64,000 nt of DNA from an uncultured Duncaniella sp. (GTDB taxonomy: Bacteria > Bacteroidota > Bacteroidia > Bacteroidales > Muribaculaceae), in NCBI GenBank assembly GCA_910586665.1, contig CAJUIX010000007.1, positions 62,001 through 126,000 of the forward strand, read 5' to 3'. A model generated the notes under the pieces. The model was not told the origin of the DNA and searched no databases. It saw only the letters and a list, made by a program, of their open reading frames with translations. The stretch's first letter is position 1. Each line of letters starts with the position of its first letter. This document shows, one piece after another, positions 44,481 through 53,755 of the stretch. A program made the translations under genes and the position numbers.

Positions 44481-46130
44481 TTACTCACCGAGACCCTTCA
44501 CCACGCCTTCATAGATGAAGTTGCGGTTGCCGTTGGCGGCCCAGGGAGCAACGTATGTGGCGTCGTCGCGGACTTTGGCGAGGCTGAAGCCGGCTGCATT
44601 GGTGCCGAGGGCGCCGATATAGGCCTTGATGACAGCCTGGTAGAACTCAGAGACGGCCTGACGCTCGATGATGTCAAGAACGGAGGGATTGATGAGGCGA
44701 CCGTTGTTGTCGAGAACCTGGACGGCGAAGTTGCCGATGCGGACTGGCTTGCCGAAGGCTGAGAGCTTCTGCATGGCGGCTACTGCGTCGGCCTGGTGCT
44801 CGGCCTGGGTGCGGTAGTCCTCATAGAAGGAGGTGTTGAGGGCGAGGTTGACACCGTCGACTCTCACACCCTTGCCTTCGAGGGCCTTGACAGCAGCGAC
44901 GAGGGCGTCGATGTTATCAACGGTCATTTCGTCGAGGTTGAGCGACTGGCTGACATAGTATTTGGCCTGGGGAACGGCTGCGGAAGCCATAGCCTGAGCC
45001 TTGGCCACATAGTCGTCGCCGAGGTAGTCGGCCCAGTTGAAGGAAGCACCCTCGTCGTCAAGAGGCTCGTCGTAGATTATGAAGTCGCTGACGGTCTCGC
45101 CGGTGATGGCTGTGATACCTTCAACCCACTTCTGCATCTCACCGTTGATGATTTCGGTCTTCTCCTCGGGGGTCTTTTCAATCACGGTATCGTCGCCGGT
45201 AGCGTGCTCGATCTTGAGTGTAATCTCGTCGATAGAGAAGGACACTCTCGAACCGTAGACACCAGCAGCGAGGCTGAAAGAATTCAGGCCGAGCTGGGCT
45301 GCGGAAAGCTTGAGGTTCTTGAGGTCGAAGATGAACTCAACCCATTCGCCTACGGTGTTGTGGGGATTGGCCTTCTCGGTGTAGCCGGCGTTCTCAATCT
45401 GGATGCGGGAGCCGGTGGCAGTACCGCCTTCCTTACGGAAGCACTTGAGGGTCACACGGGATACGTCGGCGAGAGTCACGCCTGCCGGAAGGGTAATCTT
45501 CTCAATCTTGGGCATGTCGAGGGTGAGGTTGGTACCTGTGAGCACCTTGCCCTGCTGGGGATCCTCGGTAACCTCGACTGTCACCTTGCCGACACCCTTC
45601 TTGGCAGAAGGATACTTGGTGCCGACGGCATCAGACTCGAAGTCGGCCGCCATCTGCAACTCTGACCAGGGCTCGTAGGGGATGACCACTGGAGCCACGA
45701 TGGATTTGAGATAGGCGGAAGGGATGTTGTTGAGCGAGCAGAGCACCGGGCCGAAGAGGCTCACACCGTCCTTCTGCGCAGCCTCGACGATGGTGGTGAG
45801 GTTGGCGAAATCGTAGACGCCGGTCTCGGTGTTGAGGAGTGCGGAGGGATAGAGCTGGCCGTAGGCCTCAATCTGGTTGAAATTGTTGTGGACGATGCTG
45901 TAGGTCAGTTCGTGGGCGTCGTAGTCGGCGATGTCGACAGTGGCTCCGAGCTTGAGGTCGGGAGTTCCGGCCAGGTAGCTGGTGAGGACACCGTAGGACG
46001 ACAGGCGGGCGTCCATCTCAGCCTCGTAGGGCATGTCGGGCACGGGAATTGTGACATCGTAATCCTCAGCACACGAAATCGTCATAAGTCCCGAGAGGCC
46101 GACAAGCATCAATGGTTTTATATGTCTCAT
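44481..46130 (-). CDS. GH10-like lipoprotein lacking the catalytic nucleophile, probable xylan-binding protein
   Basis: 549 residues. Lipobox TISC with Cys20. Residues about 58-150 match the first part of a GH10 barrel (LKLGATVD, NNFNQIEAYGQLYPSALL, GVYDFANLTTIVEAAQKDGVSLFG). An inserted beta-sandwich CBM-like domain spans about 160-310, as in Bacteroidota GH10 xylanases. The barrel resumes from about 333. The acid/base position is kept (E355 in YDEPLDD), but the nucleophile position has N467 (RIGNFAVQV where GH10 has xITExD), and the GHTLVWH histidines are replaced by FGPVLCSL. So it should not hydrolyse xylan. It lies last in the susC-susD-susC-susD-binding-protein core, where active Xyn10 enzymes usually sit. 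Confidence 0.8.
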   Translation of the reverse strand: MRHIKPLMLVGLSGLMTISCAEDYDVTIPVPDMPYEAEMDARLSSYGVLTSYLAGTPDLKLGATVDIADYDAHELTYSIVHNNFNQIEAYGQLYPSALLNTETGVYDFANLTTIVEAAQKDGVSLFGPVLCSLNNIPSAYLKSIVAPVVIPYEPWSELQMAADFESDAVGTKYPSAKKGVGKVTVEVTEDPQQGKVLTGTNLTLDMPKIEKITLPAGVTLADVSRVTLKCFRKEGGTATGSRIQIENAGYTEKANPHNTVGEWVEFIFDLKNLKLSAAQLGLNSFSLAAGVYGSRVSFSIDEITLKIEHATGDDTVIEKTPEEKTEIINGEMQKWVEGITAITGETVSDFIIYDEPLDDEGASFNWADYLGDDYVAKAQAMASAAVPQAKYYVSQSLNLDEMTVDNIDALVAAVKALEGKGVRVDGVNLALNTSFYEDYRTQAEHQADAVAAMQKLSAFGKPVRIGNFAVQVLDNNGRLINPSVLDIIERQAVSEFYQAVIKAYIGALGTNAAGFSLAKVRDDATYVAPWAANGNRNFIYEGVVKGLGE

Positions 46131-46155
46131 AAGATTTTCAGAATTAAGAAGTGAC

Positions 46156-47187
46156 TTACTTGATTACGACATCGGGATACTCGGCTACGACGTTGCGGTT
46201 GTACATAACCATAGTGTCCTTGACAGCTACACTCCAACCGTTGCCGTTGACTGTGTAGTCGAGGTAGAGGCCGTCGCGGTCGGTGCCGCTGATGCTGTTC
46301 TTCTCACCCTTGGTGACAAACTTGCCGCTACCGCTGGCAGTCACGCCCTCGTCAGCCGAGGAGATTGTGCAGGTGCCGTCCTCGCTGAAGTTGAGTGCGA
46401 GGGTGTAGTTGTACTTGTGCTCGGCATCAGTCTGGGTCGAAAGGGGAAGAGTGCAGCTGCGGTAGGCAGAGGTGATAGTTTTCACCTGCTCATCCTTCTC
46501 AACATATTTGTTGTGACGGACGATGGTCTTCACGTTGCCGTCGACAGTGAGCTGGTCGACGCCGCGGCGGAGGTAGGCACCTGACCACTCGTTGACAAAC
46601 TTGAGGCAGTAGAGGGTGTAGTCCCTGGGAGCCACAGTCCAGTCGGAAGCCACGAGGCGGTTGGGCGAGGGAAGGGTGCTTTTGCCCTGGAGGATAGAGT
46701 CTACGTTCTCGGCGTGGGTCATCACGAGTGGAAGCACATAGTTGTAAGAGAGTGCTTTCGGGTCGTTGAAGAACTTGTCGGTAAGGCTGACAATCACACC
46801 GCCGTCATGGTTGCCGGGCTTGATGTTGATTGTCGAGCTTTCGAGGCTATAGTAGTCCGAGGGAAGCACCTGCACCTTGGCACCGCCGAAATCGTCAGAG
46901 AAATAGAGGTTGTCGCAGAGCGAGGCGTCGACATCGAAGTGGATGATGCGCTCCTTACTGTTCTTGTAGGCACCACCCATGACAGCCTTGACCATTACCT
47001 TGTGCTGGTTGTCAAGGGTGAGGTCAATTTCGGTGTCAGAGCCGAGAACCACAGTGCGTCCCACCTTCTGATTGGCGAAGTAGACAGTCTGGTAGTCGAA
47101 ATCAGGGAAATCGTTGTCGGAGTTATGGCAGGAGGTCATTGCAACCGACGCGATTGTCGCAAGAGTCAGTATTTTGATAGTTTTCAT
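46156..47187 (-). CDS. DUF1735-type surface glycan-binding lipoprotein (XusE-like)
   Basis: 343 residues. Lipobox MTSC with Cys20, then HNSDNDFPDFDY. The N-terminal half has the DUF1735 look (YQTVYFANQKVGRTVVLG, DASLCDNLYF, VLPSDYYSL, INIKPGNHDGGVIVSLTDKFF, YVLPLVMTHAE). The C-terminal half is a separate beta-rich domain, possibly DUF5627 (YLRRGVDQLTV, GLYLDYTVNG). In xylan loci the gene after the second susD encodes such a surface binding protein. It lies 49 bp after that susD and 25 bp before the GH10-like gene. Confidence 0.85.
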   Translation of the reverse strand: MKTIKILTLATIASVAMTSCHNSDNDFPDFDYQTVYFANQKVGRTVVLGSDTEIDLTLDNQHKVMVKAVMGGAYKNSKERIIHFDVDASLCDNLYFSDDFGGAKVQVLPSDYYSLESSTINIKPGNHDGGVIVSLTDKFFNDPKALSYNYVLPLVMTHAENVDSILQGKSTLPSPNRLVASDWTVAPRDYTLYCLKFVNEWSGAYLRRGVDQLTVDGNVKTIVRHNKYVEKDEQVKTITSAYRSCTLPLSTQTDAEHKYNYTLALNFSEDGTCTISSADEGVTASGSGKFVTKGEKNSISGTDRDGLYLDYTVNGNGWSVAVKDTMVMYNRNVVAEYPDVVIK

Positions 47188-47236
47188 TTTGATTCAAGTG
47201 TAGTTTAGTAATGCGTTTTATTTGCACTGAGGCTCA

Positions 47237-49003
47237 TCACCAGCCCTTGTTCTGCTTAAGATTGTCGAACTTTAGGACTTCGGTCAGGGGAATCGGGCCG
47301 TAGTACATGTAGTCGGCAAACGAGCGAGGCTCGACAGAGGGAATCGGGTTGAAGGCATTGTTGCGGATATCGACGCCGCGGGCGGCCTCGTTGATATCGG
47401 CCTTCCAGCGACGGAGATCCCAGAAGCGGAAGCTCTCGAAGCAGAGTTCGATACGGCGCTCGTTACGGATCAGCTCGCGCATCTTGGCGGGATCGGAGGC
47501 ACACTCGTCGAGATAGGTCATATCGGTGATGCCTGCGCGCTCGCGGATAGCCTTGATGACGTCATAGGCTGAGTAGCCGTGCGTACCCGAACCCTTCGGA
47601 CCCCATACCTCGTTGGCAGCCTCGGCGTAGTTGAGATACATCTCGGTGTAGCGGAAGCGGGGGTTGTAGTGGTTCTTGCTCTGAGCCATAGAAGGGTCGC
47701 AGTTGACATCCATGCGCAGACGCTTCTTCATGTAGTAGCCGGTGCGGGTCGAAGTCTCGCGCTTGTTGAGACCGTCGGCTGTAGTTGCGTCGGAAGCAGT
47801 GCTGATGGGAGTGTTGTTGACGCCTTCGGGGCTACCATTATATATAATGTAGAGAGCGAGACGCGGGTCGCGGTTTGCGTAGGGGTTGGCCTCGTCATAG
47901 TTGCCGCGCTTGTCAGAAATAGGATAGCCGTTCTTTGTGGGGAAGGCGTCGACGAGGTTCTGGGTCGGGTTCATGCGGCCTCTACCGTAGAGCGACGGGG
48001 GGAAGTGCTCTTCCTCCTGGCTGCGGTTGGAAGCAACGTTGTCACGCCAGATAATCTCCTTGGGGTTCTTACCTTCGACGATAGCATCAACCTCGGTAGT
48101 GTTGCAGTAGTAAGTGTGGCCTTTGGGGTCCATGCCGGCAACACCGCCTGCATAGTCAATAACATTGGCTGCTGCGTCGGCAGCCTGCGCCCATGTGGTC
48201 TCCGAGCCTTCATAAGCGGGGCTGGCGGCGAGGAGGGCAACACGGGCACGGATGGCGCGGGCGATAAGACCGTTCATGAGCTGGCGGGCGTAGTGGCCCA
48301 TCACACGGTTGTAGACTCCTGGGTTGGAGGTATACTTGTCAAAGGGAGCGGGGACGGGGCCGTCGGCAGGAATATTTTCATATTCCATCGGGAGATTGGC
48401 TTCGGCTACGTCGAGGTCTTCGTTAATCATGCGGATGCACTCGTCAAATGACGCGCGCGGCATGTTGAAGTCGGAGTTGGTCTTCAGGTAATGGTCGAGA
48501 AGAATCACGCCTGAGAGCTGGCCGTCGGCAGTGATGCCGGAGTGGTTGCGCACGAGGTAGTACATGTAGAGCGCGCGCAGACCGCGGGCTTCGCCGATTG
48601 TACGGGCTTTGAAAAGCTCGGCAGCCTCGGGATCATCGGCCCAGTGAACGTCGTCCACCTTCTCGAGAAAGAGGTTGAGATTCTGGATGGAGTTGAGGCT
48701 GTTGACCCACTGCGAGAGGGGGTCGTTGCTCGAAGTCCATGCGCCGGTGGTCATCTTGCGGAAAGCGTTGTCCTTATCGTTGGTCACAGCGTCGTCAGTC
48801 GCATACTCGCTGTTGTCATAGTATGAAGGGATGCTGCGGTAGACGTGGAGAAGGAAGCCCTGCGCGAAACGCGAGTCCTCGTCCATCTGATTGAGGTCCT
48901 TCAGGTTCTCCTTAGCCGGATCAAAGAGGTCGTCACAAGCCGAGAAGCAAGTGAGGGCGCCGAGAGCCAGCAGTAAGGAAGCTATTTTATGTTTCATTGT
49001 CAT
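47237..49003 (-). CDS. SusD-like (RagB) outer-membrane lipoprotein, second pair
   Basis: 588 residues. Lipobox FSAC with Cys23, followed by DDLFDPAKE. SusD/RagB helical TPR scaffold with the typical C-terminal segment (YTEMYLNYAEAANE, IRNERRIELCFESFRFWDLRRWK). It forms the lid over its SusC partner and binds the oligosaccharide for import. It starts 19 bp after the second susC gene. Corresponds to XusD in xylan loci with two SusCD pairs. Confidence 0.95.
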   Translation of the reverse strand: MTMKHKIASLLLALGALTCFSACDDLFDPAKENLKDLNQMDEDSRFAQGFLLHVYRSIPSYYDNSEYATDDAVTNDKDNAFRKMTTGAWTSSNDPLSQWVNSLNSIQNLNLFLEKVDDVHWADDPEAAELFKARTIGEARGLRALYMYYLVRNHSGITADGQLSGVILLDHYLKTNSDFNMPRASFDECIRMINEDLDVAEANLPMEYENIPADGPVPAPFDKYTSNPGVYNRVMGHYARQLMNGLIARAIRARVALLAASPAYEGSETTWAQAADAAANVIDYAGGVAGMDPKGHTYYCNTTEVDAIVEGKNPKEIIWRDNVASNRSQEEEHFPPSLYGRGRMNPTQNLVDAFPTKNGYPISDKRGNYDEANPYANRDPRLALYIIYNGSPEGVNNTPISTASDATTADGLNKRETSTRTGYYMKKRLRMDVNCDPSMAQSKNHYNPRFRYTEMYLNYAEAANEVWGPKGSGTHGYSAYDVIKAIRERAGITDMTYLDECASDPAKMRELIRNERRIELCFESFRFWDLRRWKADINEAARGVDIRNNAFNPIPSVEPRSFADYMYYGPIPLTEVLKFDNLKQNKGW

Positions 49004-49022
49004 TTCTCTTTTAAGGTTAAAA

Positions 49023-51833
49023 TCAGAATGAGAGTTTGCAACCTAAGATGTAGCTACGATATGACGGAGCACCCGTGGTCTGCTCGAGAATCTTGCGCTC
49101 CTTGGCGATAGTCGCGAGGTTTTCACCCTCGACATATACGCTGATACCGTTGAGGACCTTGCCTGAGAAGATAGAGGCGGGAAGATCATAAGTGAGCTGC
49201 ACGCGGGCGAGGTCGAAGCGGTTGGTGCTGTAGCGCCAGAAGGTCGAAGTCTGTGAGTTGTTGGCAGTGGTGCCGGTGGTCAGACGGGGATAGAGGGCTG
49301 TAGAGGCGGTCTCGGGTGTCCAGCGGTTCCAGGCGTTCTCGGAGTACTTATTGTCGCCACCGTTGAGATAGTAGCTGTTGTTATTGAAGCCGACGCCTCC
49401 GCTGCGGCCTGTACCGTAGGCAAAGAAAGTGAAGTTGCGCCACTTGGCGGTGAGGTTGATGCCGTAGCTGAACTTCGGAGTCCATGAACCGAGATATACA
49501 CGGTCATTCGAGTCGACAACACCGTCGCCGTTGACGTCCTTATATTTGAGATCGCCGGGGCGGAGGACACCGCCGAATGTCTGGCGGACGTCGCGGCTGT
49601 CAATCTCTTCCTGGTTCTGGAAGAAACCTTCGCAGATGTAGCCGAAAGCTGAGCTGAGAGGACGGCCTACTGCCGAGAGATACTTCTCCTGAACCATTTC
49701 GTCGCGACGGGTGGCCTTGTCAGTCATGTAGAGACCGGCGAAACCGAGTCCGAGTTCAACCTCGCCCACATTCTTGAGCACGTTGACCGAGAAGTCGAAA
49801 CCGTGACGGCGGTCGTTGTTGTAGTTAATCCAGGGAATGAAGGAGGCATCCCACTTGTTCATGAAGTTGGGGAAGATAGAGTTGACACCCTGGGTGAGAC
49901 CACCCTTGGTATCCTGGATAAACCAGTTGGCGTTGAGGCTGAGGAGGTCGTTGAAGAGACGGGTCTCAAGACCTACGCGGATTTCCTCACGGGTGATGAA
50001 GGTGAGGTCGTAGTTGTCGGCACGCTTGGGCATAGAGGTGTTGCCGCCGGCGCCACCGTCATGCCATGTCCACCAGCCACCGTCGCCCTTGTAGGCGTAG
50101 TAGCCTTTCCAAAGATACCAGCCGTCGATGTCAATGTCCTGGTGGAGTTTGGCAGCAGAGGCGGTGAGCTTGAGCTCGTCGATCCACGACACATTCTCAC
50201 GGATGAAGTTCTCCTGGCCGATGCGCCAGCCAAGGGTCACGCCGGGCGAGAAGGCCTGACGATGGCCGGGGGCGAGCTTCGACGAGTGAACGAGCGCACC
50301 TGAGAGGATGCCGTAGTAGCGGTGGTCATAGTTGTATGACACCTGCATACCGAGGTTCACGTTTGAAGTATTGTGGAAGGAGCTGCTCTCGTGGTCAGCG
50401 TCGGCAGAGTTGTGGGTCTGATAGCCCCAGCCGAGCAGAGATGCGTCGACCTGGTGGAGTCCGCCGAAGACACGGTTATAGTCAAACTGCGCGCGGAACA
50501 TCATGTTCTGATAGTAGGTCGACTGGCCGACGAACTCATTGGTCGAGTTGGCGTCGTTGCCGTGCTTGTTGAGGTCGATAATCATATCCTTGCCGTTGAC
50601 CTTGCCCCAGGTAGGCTCGTAGACGGCGTATGCCTCATTGAAGCCCTCGGAGTAGATTGAGCGGTAGTCAAGGCTGAAGGCAGTCTTGAAAGTAAGGCCT
50701 TTGAGGATTGCCTTGAGGTCGAAGTTGAGACCCACGTCGAAGATGAAGTTGCGGGTCTTGGTCTTCACATAGCCGGCCTCGTAAGCATCGGCGATGGCAT
50801 TAGTGGCATTGTTGGATGTACCGCCGAGGAGATACTTGCCATCGATGAGAGTGGCCGAATTGACGATGCTCTGGAGCTTCTCATTGTCGGGGTCAATCAT
50901 ATCCACGGGGAGGAGGACGCCGAAGCGGTTGGGCCAGGTGCCTGCAGCCATGCCCCAGAAGTCGCCTCGCGAAGCATAGTTGTCATCAAGGCGGACAGCT
51001 GCGTTGGTGTAGCCGGTCAACCAGTCAGTGATGCTCATGTCGACGTTACCGCGGACATTGAAGCGGAGCGAGTTGTCATTCTTATGGTCACCAATCTTCA
51101 CAAGTCCGTCGGAATAGTTGAGACCGATGTTCATATAATAATGTGTACGCTCGTTACCACCGCGAATTTCTCCGTTGGCCTCATACCAGTTAGAGAACTT
51201 ACGCAGATAGTCGTCGTTGTAGTACTTCTGGTCGGGATAGCGGTAGGGATTCGAACCGATAGCGGTGTTGTAGATTGTATTGGCGTCGTAGCGCTCGGAG
51301 AGACCGTCGTTGCGGCATGCCTCGTTGTAGAGAGTCATGTAGCTGGCGGCGTCGAGGAACTTGGGATAATTCTTCGGGACGTAGAATCCGACGTTGGCGC
51401 GGAAGTCGATACGCATGCTTTCGTTGGCACCGCGCTTGGTGGTGATGAGAACCACACCCTTGGCGCCACGGCTACCGTAGAGAGCCACGGCTGCGGCATC
51501 CTTGAGGACGCTGACCGACTCGACTTCGGAAGCGAGGACATCGTTAGCGTCACGGGGCATACCGTCGACGAGGATGAGGGCGTCCTGGCCCCACACCTGT
51601 CCGTTGTAGCCGCCGATATATGACTCCAATGCTCCGCCGAGGGCGGCAGTGGTGTAGTTTTTCTTCATCAGATCGGCTACGTTGACCGACGATATCGCGT
51701 TGACGACATCCTCCTGGGGCGTAGTCCCGAAAGCGACGTTCACGATACTGTCGCTCTGTGCATGGGCTGTCACGCCGGGCATCAAAACCAGCGCGAAGGC
51801 AGCACATCCAATATATTTAGATACTATATTCAT
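49023..51833 (-). CDS. SusC-like TonB-dependent transporter, second pair
   Basis: 936 residues. A signal peptide (MNIVSKYIGCAAFALVLMPGVTAHAQ) leads almost directly to the plug domain (GGALESYIGGYNGQVWGQDALILVDGMPRDAN, GSRGAKGVVLITTKRG), so the N-terminal carboxypeptidase-like domain seen in the first SusC is missing. The barrel ends in YILGCKLSF. Imports xylo-oligosaccharides with its SusD. It starts 23 bp after the first susD gene. Corresponds to XusC. Confidence 0.95.
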   Translation of the reverse strand: MNIVSKYIGCAAFALVLMPGVTAHAQSDSIVNVAFGTTPQEDVVNAISSVNVADLMKKNYTTAALGGALESYIGGYNGQVWGQDALILVDGMPRDANDVLASEVESVSVLKDAAAVALYGSRGAKGVVLITTKRGANESMRIDFRANVGFYVPKNYPKFLDAASYMTLYNEACRNDGLSERYDANTIYNTAIGSNPYRYPDQKYYNDDYLRKFSNWYEANGEIRGGNERTHYYMNIGLNYSDGLVKIGDHKNDNSLRFNVRGNVDMSITDWLTGYTNAAVRLDDNYASRGDFWGMAAGTWPNRFGVLLPVDMIDPDNEKLQSIVNSATLIDGKYLLGGTSNNATNAIADAYEAGYVKTKTRNFIFDVGLNFDLKAILKGLTFKTAFSLDYRSIYSEGFNEAYAVYEPTWGKVNGKDMIIDLNKHGNDANSTNEFVGQSTYYQNMMFRAQFDYNRVFGGLHQVDASLLGWGYQTHNSADADHESSSFHNTSNVNLGMQVSYNYDHRYYGILSGALVHSSKLAPGHRQAFSPGVTLGWRIGQENFIRENVSWIDELKLTASAAKLHQDIDIDGWYLWKGYYAYKGDGGWWTWHDGGAGGNTSMPKRADNYDLTFITREEIRVGLETRLFNDLLSLNANWFIQDTKGGLTQGVNSIFPNFMNKWDASFIPWINYNNDRRHGFDFSVNVLKNVGEVELGLGFAGLYMTDKATRRDEMVQEKYLSAVGRPLSSAFGYICEGFFQNQEEIDSRDVRQTFGGVLRPGDLKYKDVNGDGVVDSNDRVYLGSWTPKFSYGINLTAKWRNFTFFAYGTGRSGGVGFNNNSYYLNGGDNKYSENAWNRWTPETASTALYPRLTTGTTANNSQTSTFWRYSTNRFDLARVQLTYDLPASIFSGKVLNGISVYVEGENLATIAKERKILEQTTGAPSYRSYILGCKLSF

Positions 51834-51856
51834 ACTTGGGTCTAATGTTTAGTGGT

Positions 51857-53743
51857 TTACCATCCGGGGTTTTGTCCAAATTCAGGATAGATGTTGACGT
51901 CGGCCGTAGGCATCGGGAACCAGTAGTGACGGTCGTCGAGTTTGCGCTCGAGGATGACCTCTTCACGGAGGTTGACCACCCGGGCCTCGCTCGGGTTCTT
52001 GTAGTCCATACCTGCGCCACGGTCAAATTCGAGGCGGGTCTTGTAGGTGTAGGGACGCTCTGTGAGGAGGAGCCAGCGACGGAGGTCATGGAAACGATGC
52101 CCCTCGAAGGCAAGCTCAACGGCGCGCTCGCGGCGAAGCTCGCTCATGAAACTGTCAAGGCTCGAGCTATACTTGGCAGCGACGGGGTCCACACCTGCGC
52201 GGGCACGCACCTTGTTGACTGCATCGACGGCTGTCATGCCGAATGACTGAGCTTTCGAAGAGGGTGAGCCGTAGCCCTGTGCGGCAGCCTCGGCGTAGAG
52301 CAGATAGACATCGGCGAGACGCATGAAGCTGACAGACATACACAGTTCATATTCATTATATGTACCAATTACCTTAGTCATCTGGGGAATCCATTTAGTC
52401 TCAATGAACCCTGTAAGATTTGACTTCAAGGCATTGCTTGTGCGGTGAGCACCGGTAGAGAATAGGCTGGCATACTTAACTTCTTCTTTAGCCGTTCCTT
52501 GGTCATCCTTGACAACTTGAACGCCGTCATAAGCGATGTCCTTGTAGAAGCGCGGGTCGCGGTTCTTCCAGGGATGGGTTGGATCATAGCCTGACTCGGA
52601 GTCTGCCTCAGCCCATGACTTGATAGGAAGACCGTTCTGCATACCGTAGTTCATGACATAGTTGGCAGTGGGCTGCACCTTTACGCCTGATGAAATCACG
52701 AGCGGGCAGAAGTAGTCATTACGCTGGTTCCACATCGAAGCACCGAGAATGTCTGTATTGTTATGTATCAAAATGGCCTCTTTCAGACCGGGGATGCGGG
52801 TACCGCGGTCGGCATAGTAGAAGAGGTCGGACCACTGGGAGAAAGGAGCAAGCTCGTAACGGCCGGTTGATTCTGCAAGATTGAGAGCCTCACCGAGGAG
52901 TTCGGCGCCCTGCTTGCAAAGCTCGGCATTGTAGCTCTTGGATCCTGTCGACTCATAGTTCATGAGCGGGCTGCCTGCCCAAAGGAGGGTCTTGCCGGCA
53001 AAGGCGAGAGCCATAATCTTATTGGCACGAAAATTGTTATTGCCAATCGTGGGGCGGCCTGCAGCGGTCTGATCCCAGTCCACGGGGAGGAGCCTTGCGG
53101 CAGCCTCAAGGTCGGCGGCAGCAAGCTTGGCAGTCTCCTGATAGTTCAGACGGGGAAGTTTGGGAGTCTCGCCCGAAGGGAGCACATGGTCGATGTAGGG
53201 AAGACCACCCCAGTACTGCATAATCATATAATGGTTCCAGCCACGGAAGAAGAGGAGCTGGCCCTTGATGATGTCGCGCTCCTCGGCTGTGGCATCGGTT
53301 AGCTTGTCGAGGTTGGCGAGACCGATATTGGCCTTGCGGATGCTATACCATGACAGTTTCCAGATATTACCTTTCTTGGTTCGTTCTGTACCTGAAGGAT
53401 CACCATCGTCAGGCTTCGGGAAGCCGTAGATGAAGGTACCGCCGTCGACTACGGGACGATAATTACCCTGATCAATGAAGTAGGCAAGCGGACGGGTGTC
53501 GGAAGGCTCCCAATATTCATCCTCACCGAGGTTCCAGCTACAGTGATATTCATTACCTACAACCTTCGGAATAGCCGAATAAAGCTCCTCGACGAAGCCC
53601 TGGAAGTTGCGGAAGTTCTTGTAAGGCTCGTTTTCGTCAATATCGCTGCCGGGAGCCTTGTCGAGGTAGTCGGTACAAGCACCGAGAGCCAAAACGGAGG
53701 CCGTCAGCAGGACTTTTGAGAATTTGGATATATAATTTTTCAT
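51857..53743 (-). CDS. SusD-like (RagB) outer-membrane lipoprotein, first pair
   Basis: 628 residues. Lipobox LGAC with Cys23, followed by TDYLDKAPGSDIDE. The SusD scaffold is clear in FFRGWNHYMIMQYWGGLPYID, VYLLYAEAAAQG and LRRERAVELAFEGHRFHDLRRW. It starts 12 bp after the first susC gene and is its partner. Corresponds to XusB. Confidence 0.95.
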   Translation of the reverse strand: MKNYISKFSKVLLTASVLALGACTDYLDKAPGSDIDENEPYKNFRNFQGFVEELYSAIPKVVGNEYHCSWNLGEDEYWEPSDTRPLAYFIDQGNYRPVVDGGTFIYGFPKPDDGDPSGTERTKKGNIWKLSWYSIRKANIGLANLDKLTDATAEERDIIKGQLLFFRGWNHYMIMQYWGGLPYIDHVLPSGETPKLPRLNYQETAKLAAADLEAAARLLPVDWDQTAAGRPTIGNNNFRANKIMALAFAGKTLLWAGSPLMNYESTGSKSYNAELCKQGAELLGEALNLAESTGRYELAPFSQWSDLFYYADRGTRIPGLKEAILIHNNTDILGASMWNQRNDYFCPLVISSGVKVQPTANYVMNYGMQNGLPIKSWAEADSESGYDPTHPWKNRDPRFYKDIAYDGVQVVKDDQGTAKEEVKYASLFSTGAHRTSNALKSNLTGFIETKWIPQMTKVIGTYNEYELCMSVSFMRLADVYLLYAEAAAQGYGSPSSKAQSFGMTAVDAVNKVRARAGVDPVAAKYSSSLDSFMSELRRERAVELAFEGHRFHDLRRWLLLTERPYTYKTRLEFDRGAGMDYKNPSEARVVNLREEVILERKLDDRHYWFPMPTADVNIYPEFGQNPGW

Positions 53744-53755
53744 TTTGCGGTCAAA

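Noticed and set aside
44796..45665. 289-codon plus-strand frame over the GH10-like gene
   Set aside because: Antisense shadow in a GC-rich gene, with valine- and glycine-rich translation typical of such frames.
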